64,000 bases of DNA from Calamus simplicifolius (lineage: Eukaryota > Streptophyta > Magnoliopsida > Arecales > Arecaceae), in contig UESW01005034.1 in the NCBI GenBank assembly GCA_900491605.1, positions 314,830 to 378,829 of the forward strand. The letters run 5' to 3'. Shown here one piece after another: positions 58,959 through 64,000 of this stretch. The position numbers were made by a program, and so were the translations under genes. The number at the start of each line of letters is the position of its first letter. Positions within the stretch are counted from its first letter, which is position 1. The notes under the pieces were generated by a model. It was given only the letters and a program-made list of their open reading frames with translations, made no database searches and was not told the origin of the DNA.

Positions 58959-58962
58959 GTAG

Positions 58963-60655
58963 AACTATAAGAAAAAAAGGTATTTGCAACAATTATTCCC
59001 CATGAATAATAAATTATATGTAGGAAAAAGTTTATTTTCCTGACAAACTTTTATATTCGTTGGGAATATATTATTATATATGATTTTTTTCTAATGGAAA
59101 AGGGATAAGCATGGGAAATGAATTTTTTTCGATGAACCGTCAAGACTAGGCAATGGAAATGGACTATTTTTTCATTGGTGCCATGTAATTCGCCAAGCTT
59201 ATTTCCCGTGATCAGCCAAGCTTATTTCCCACAATCCATTATCTCCATCTTGTCGTCTTCTCTATTTCCCTAAAAGGACATGACCTAGCACGGCAAGGGT
59301 GATTGAGCACCGATGGCCACAAAGGTTGATGAGCACCAGCAACCGTAACCCTCGTAAAGGTGACTGATTATCGGCAGCATAGCAACCCCTTGTGAGTTCC
59401 TTTTCTTGGTTTTTGCTTAATATTTTTGTGATTTTTTTTCATAAATCCACCAAGATAAGAGGAGAAACATTATGGAACTTCCTTCAATCTTTCTTTTTCG
59501 ATGGTTTAGGAATTTTTTTTGCCATGATTCGTACGTATGAGGTTTTATTTTCATACACTTAATATTAATTATAAAATATATTAATATTTTTCTTGGGATC
59601 CTCTATTTTCGTACTCTCTATTTTTTGGCACCTAAACTAGCTTCATATATACGATGAAGAGATCGGGGGAAGGGGAGAAGAGAGGAAGGTGGCAGCGGTG
59701 AAGGAGGGCCAGGATTGATCAGAGCTGACATTGATGTGCCTGGTAGATGTGTTTCGTTGGTTCACTTTGGAGGATCGGTGTAAGGGGGCGATGCTGATGC
59801 ATCGCGGGCGGCATCCCGATGCTGGCATGCCACGCATGGCTGGATGCCACCCGTGACTCCTCCCTTTCGATCTCGAGCATGCCTTCAATGTTGCCGGCAC
59901 CGGTCGCTTCGATGTCACCGCCTGGTGGACCCCGACCTTCCCGCCGCCATCGCCTAGTGGACAATACCATATGCAGGCTTTTACGGGATTGCCCAGCCTT
60001 GTATGTTATAAACCAAAAAAAAAAATCCAGCATGGTAAGGCCATTCAGAAATAAACTAAAATCTCATGTGATCAATATGGCACATTAGCCTCTCAGTTGT
60101 CCTTTGGTAAGCCTGAGTGCTCTATGTTCTTTTACTGAAGTAATCATCAAAATCGTCAGTACATCAGAGCAGTAGAGCTTGGAATTCTACTGACCCATCG
60201 TGGTGCTGCAAATAGGTAGCATTATTTGTCTTGGGCCCTTCTTTGTAAAATATGTTTTAGTAGCATTATAAGCCTTTTCTTCTGAGGCTAGTATTGTTCC
60301 CTACTCCTTTTAGTTGTGGAGGCTAGTATGCATTGGAGGCACTGTAATAACCATATTTGTTATAAGAGTTGTCTAATATGTTTAGGTCATGTAAGTTCAT
60401 GAATTTGCTAGGTTCAACTTTTAACTACTCAAATGTTAATTTTCTATTTATTAATATTTTTCTTTTGATATTAGATAATAATAAATTGCATTAAGTCTTG
60501 TTTGTAAGTTGAAAGTATCCTAGCTTTTATTAATATCATATTGTGGTCAGTTAATTGTTACAAATTCATGCAAGTAACTTTCATTGTTTTGCTGATGATA
60601 TGCTTTTGCAACTTATTAATGTTTTTCTATTTTTTTTCTTAATTGATACGGTGAA
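58963..60655. other. 5' region of element C, no gene recognised
   Basis: AT-rich up to 59600, then a GC-richer block (59640-60000) with open frames on both strands that match nothing I know. In a CACTA element this would be subterminal region, leader and first intron. Confidence 0.4.
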
Positions 60656-61201
60656 ATGGTTGGAATAAGTAAAAATTGGATGCAGATTACTAATAGATTA
60701 TCACTTGAGTATAGAAATGGAGTGAAAGATTTTCTTGACTTTGCATTCGAGCAATATTAAATGAAAATTGAATACCAATGAGCCATATGTGCTAGCATAT
60801 CAGGTGGAGCAAGTTTTCTATATTCAAGATAATATTAAGCCTGATTTTCTTGTGGTGGTTAAGACATAACCTCGTGCCTTCTATGATATGCCGATTGAGG
60901 AAGAGAGCATCGATTTGGAGGAAGAATGTGCATTTCAGCAAGATGAATCCCATCTTGAAACTTTGTCAAATATGATAGAAAATTATGATGAAGCGGATGA
61001 TTGAATTAGGAATGGCCTTCCTCCTCGAAGTATCGAAGCTGAGTTATCGGATGATAATAGACTTGAAAATATTGAAAATTTTGCAATGGAAGATGATTGT
61101 AATGAAGATCATGATGGCCTCTCTAGCAGTGAAATTTTTGCATTAACAGATGATTGTGATGATGAGGATGATAATGATAGTGAGGAGGAAGAACTATGGT
61201 G
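60656..61201 (+). pseudogene. Element C TNP2-type transposase, N-terminus fused to C-terminus
   Basis: The ATG at 60656 opens a segment with NWMQITNRLSLEYRNGVKDF, the Transpos_assoc-like opening of TNP2 proteins, ending in a stop at 60757. Only about 25 bases later comes PYVLAYQVEQVFYIQD and LVVVKT, then PRAFYDMP, the DUF4216 tail that normally lies hundreds of residues further on. An acidic Asp/Glu-rich tail follows to 61201. The whole catalytic core is therefore missing: an internal deletion. Two or more in-frame stops are also present. Confidence 0.65.
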
Positions 61202-61686
61202 GCATGAGCTTCTATTGTTGAAGTTATTTACTTATGCAAGTACTACATGTTATATATTTGCACAATTTTATTAGGTTTTGTTCTTTTTCTATTTTGGACT
61301 AACCATTTTTGTGAAAGCCCTTTAATGAAATTTATTTCAATATTTATTAATTGCATTGTTTTGATGATACCTAGTTCTTGTTTCTTTACTAAGTTTGATG
61401 GATGATGACTTTTATGATATATTAAAATTTATTTTTAAATTAAAATATTGTAATATCATATGGAACAAGCAGAAGTTTTACTAACTTAATGTATAAAGGT
61501 AGAGGCACAGAAGTTAATGCTATCATCCAATGAGGCCTTCTACCAACTACTAGAGATAATGTTGACTGTGTGCAAGAAGGTAAAAATAACAACTTTAGTA
61601 AGTATCTTTAAATATTATATTTTATGTATATTCCTAATTATTTTATTCAAAGTAATTTTTTTTTTTGTATGCTTATGATTTTTCAG

Positions 61687-62640
61687 GTTTAGTCATGAAT
61701 ACTACAAAAAAAGGATAAGGGAGGACTTTGAACAATGAGCTAAAAAATTTAATGACCAAGAAAATATTGGAGTGGGATCACAAGGGAAGAATTACAGGAG
61801 AGAATCGTGCATAATTTGCAAGTTGGTGTGGTACAATAGTTAGAAATCGATCCTTTGTATCCCTTAAAGTTAAAGGATGGAGTAAAATTCTTAATAATAA
61901 AATAAGGAATATGATTAACCACATCATGGTAAGATTTTTGTTAGTTTTTTAATTATAGCATCACTAATTTTAACATTTACTAAACTATATTATCTTTTTG
62001 TAGGATTATTTTATTCTCTTTGAGGAAGGACTCGATAAGGCTGAAGTTATAAGGACAAAATATGTGATAAAGAAATATAGTGATCAATATAGAGAGTATA
62101 AGAATGAGTTGTATGAAATTTATAAGAATCGACATAGATCCAGTAAAATTAAAGCACTTACTAGATGTGGTAATTACAAAGGATGATTGAGAATGGCTTG
62201 TTGCCCATCGGAATAGTGAAACTTTTCAGGTATGAAAAGGATGAGCACGAAGCAATAGAAAGATAATTGTTTTAAGTATCTTTTATGTATTAATTTAACT
62301 AATTTATCAATATTTACTTGCAAAAAATGAGCAAAACAAATGTAGAAAATAGATCAAAACTAAATATGGTTCTTTGTTTCGGTAGGACTGCTTTCAGTGT
62401 AATTGAGAATAACTGGTATGAATAATATAAACAATATAAATTTCTTTTATAATTCTGACATTATAGTTATGTATTCTTTTTGTTTTTACTAAATTTTTTA
62501 ATTACAGACCCAGGTTACAAATGGGGTGCGACCAAGTAGGTTGGAAATATTTGAAAAAACTCATACGCGTAAGAATGGTTCTTTAGTTGATGTTGCAGCT
62601 GAAGAAAAAAGGGAATGCAAATGTTCATGTATATTAAAAG
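61687..62640 (+). pseudogene. Element C second gene, Transposase_24 type
   Basis: Plus-strand exons. Exon 61687-61927 holds EWDHKGRITGENRA and WCGTIVRNRSFVSLKVKGW. Exon 62004-62229 holds KKYSDQYREYKNELYE and a DDWEW-like block out of frame near 62185. After about 62310 an NRSKLNMV-like block follows, and the exon from 62510 holds RPSRLEIFEKTHTRKNGSLV, the conserved THTR block. Intron borders GT/AG are visible at 61926, 62003, 62230 and 62509. Several stops and shifts make it non-functional. Confidence 0.65.
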
Positions 62641-63837
62641 ATCAAATGATTTCTTGCTTATGTTTTTATCAGCATGCATCATGGTTTTGTACTCATTTAC
62701 TCTGAGTGCTATTTAATGATTAATGGCTATTACTTAGGGAGATGCATTATTACAGTAATATATTATTGTAATATTACTATAGTAATATTACTACAGTAAT
62801 AAACTTTTGAAACTCAGATATTTTCAAAGTTGAAATCATTAAATTGCACAGGATCAACTGCATGGCAATCTAAACAATATCATTTCTTAATGTCAAATTT
62901 GCATCATGTAATAGCTACAGAAATTTGTATCATGTAACCATTTATGTATACGCTGTTTTGAATATCCCAAATTAATCTCATTACTGTGTACCTACAACCC
63001 TAAAGTGTAGGGTCCACATGTAACTAACAAAAATAAAAGAAATTAGTGAGATAATAGAAGTTATCCTCCAGTGACATTATGAATGAAATTTTACCTTGAT
63101 CAGTGGTTGTGTGCGACAGAAGAAGTCCGTTCTTGTCTCCTAAATAAAATAAAAAACAATTACAGTTAGATCTCTAGAAAGGCAACCTCATAAGCATTCA
63201 ATGGAATAACTTGATAACACTAACCAGCGCACAACCGTCCAATTATTCTAGTGTCTGCTATAGAGGTCTTGACCACAGGGATAACATTGGCAAACTCAGA
63301 TTCAAATACTCGAGTGAGGGTCAATTTTATCAGATGGTTATCCTACAGTAATAGCTATTACAGTAATAGCTATTCGTGCTATTTGAATATCATTTAATTT
63401 TATGATATACATAAATGGTTATCCTACAGTAATAGCTACAGAGTCCTCTGAGTGCTGACCTGAGTAAAAGCAATCCTACAGTCACCTGAGTTTGCTGATT
63501 CAATTATTCTAGTGCCTGCTATAGAGGTCTTGACCACAGGGATAACATCAGCAAACTCAATTCAAATGCCAGGATGACATGGCATGTACTCTGCCAAGGC
63601 TGGGCCAGCAGCAAATCAAAAGCATGTAGTACTCCAATTCTATGGTTTGGATCTCAAAGTGATATGAATTTAGGTGTTATAATTAGATAGGCTATGAAGC
63701 ATGGGAATAGATTTAAGATACAGATAAAGCATGACACAGACAAGCATATGAGATGCATTATGGAAAGTCACGTTATAAGTACAGCAGCAATATGACAAAC
63801 AAAAATACATATATAGTTATACTAAATATAACTAAAA
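62641..63837. repeat. Repetitive AT-rich region with TACAGTAATAGC words
   Basis: ACAGTAATA and its complement TATTACTGT recur at 62753-62806, 63349-63370 and 63423-63440. A 60-bp direct repeat (ATTATTCTAGTG, CTGCTATAGAGGTCTTGACC) occurs at 63240-63300 and 63500-63561. No gene. It may be subterminal sequence of element C or another element. Confidence 0.5.
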
Positions 63838-63940
63838 GGTACAGTAGCAATATATTATATGTATATATATAATATACATATACATATATGTATATGCATG
63901 CATATACATATATATACATATATATATATATGTATGTATG

Positions 63941-63990
<50 letters not shown>

Positions 63991-64000
63991 TGTATATATA
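63838..64000. repeat. (TA)n / (TATG)n microsatellite
   Basis: Alternating TATA, TACA and TATG words fill the last 160 bases and run off the window. Confidence 0.93.

Larger units (their letters stand above)
31318..58961 (-). mobile_element. CACTA element B (outer), fragmented by four insertions
   Basis: Remnants of one minus-strand En/Spm-type element can be read in order: TNP2-type transposase (56809-58958), intergenic region, then a second gene of Transposase_24 type spread over 50309-51245, 41215-41500 and 31790-32690. Between these blocks lie copia element 3, copia element 2 and CACTA element A, each with its own target duplication. The left end is taken at about 31318 because subterminal palindromes begin there; a CACTATAAG word at 31703 is an alternative end. 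The right end is lost: the transposase gene breaks at about 58960 where another element starts. Gene order is what CACTA elements show. Confidence 0.7.
58962..64000 (+). mobile_element. Candidate CACTA element C, 5' end and partial body (runs off the window)
   Basis: At 58962 the transposase frame of element B breaks at ACTATAAGAAAAAAAGG, which resembles a CACTA terminus (CACTATAAGAAA) that has lost its first base. Downstream, on the plus strand, are a TNP2-type gene remnant (60656-61201) and a Transposase_24 gene remnant (61687-62640), in the usual CACTA order and opposite in strand to B. The right terminus is not found in the window. The boundary is an inference; the coding identity is firmer. 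Confidence 0.45.

Noticed and set aside
59643..60088. Open frames on both strands in a GC-richer block
   Set aside because: No domain; probably leader or subterminal sequence of element C.

Overview
This window reads as nuclear DNA of a flowering plant. It has one intron-less AP2/ERF (DREB A-4 type) gene near the left end. Most of the rest is nested plant transposons: Ty1/copia LTR retrotransposons, CACTA (En/Spm) DNA transposons and small inverted-repeat elements. A monocot with a repeat-rich genome, for example a palm, would fit, but no species can be proven from this sequence. No prokaryotic gene, CRISPR array, rRNA or convincing tRNA was seen.

Layout. 1-600: promoter side of the DREB gene. 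665-1597: the DREB gene. 1.6-7.9 kb: AT-rich intergenic DNA with an (AT)n(GA)n microsatellite and a 580-bp near-perfect fold-back at 6.64-7.22 kb. About 7.9-22.6 kb: an older repetitive sequence split by a structurally complete Sirevirus-like copia element at 9801-19978 (1.4-kb LTRs, TSD CCATT, tRNA-iMet primer site, several polypurine tracts, gag-pol and an extra ORF, all on the minus strand and all broken). 22.6-31.3 kb: low-information intergenic DNA with microsatellites and small inverted-repeat elements. 31.3 kb to the end: a Russian-doll CACTA region.

The nest. The outer CACTA element (called B here, minus strand) can be followed through four separate blocks: its TNP2-type transposase remnant (56.8-58.96 kb), then its second gene of Transposase_24 type (50.3-51.2, 41.2-41.5 and 31.8-32.7 kb). 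B is interrupted by a second CACTA element A (32710-41196, TIR CACTACAAGA, TSD TAA), by copia element 2 (41501-50308, TSD GAACC), by copia element 3 (51496-56803, TSD CATAT) and, inside its transposase gene, by what looks like the 5' end of a third CACTA element C on the plus strand (from about 58962 to the window end). Matching target-site duplications and reading frames that resume across the insertions support this reconstruction.

Most interesting points: (i) the Sirevirus carries a cluster of GAGTCGACTC-like motifs in each LTR and a second, separate cluster directly in front of its extra ORF, beside a TATA box, which suggests an internal promoter; (ii) CACTA element A carries two private satellite-like arrays, an 85-87-bp monomer array with a three-monomer (about 259 bp) higher-order period and a GC-palindrome plus poly-G/poly-C array, and has lost almost all of its transposase while keeping a nearly readable second gene; (iii) the 580-bp fold-back at 6.64-7.22 kb could make a long hairpin RNA.

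All identities, ages and element classes were judged by eye; no alignment or database search was run.
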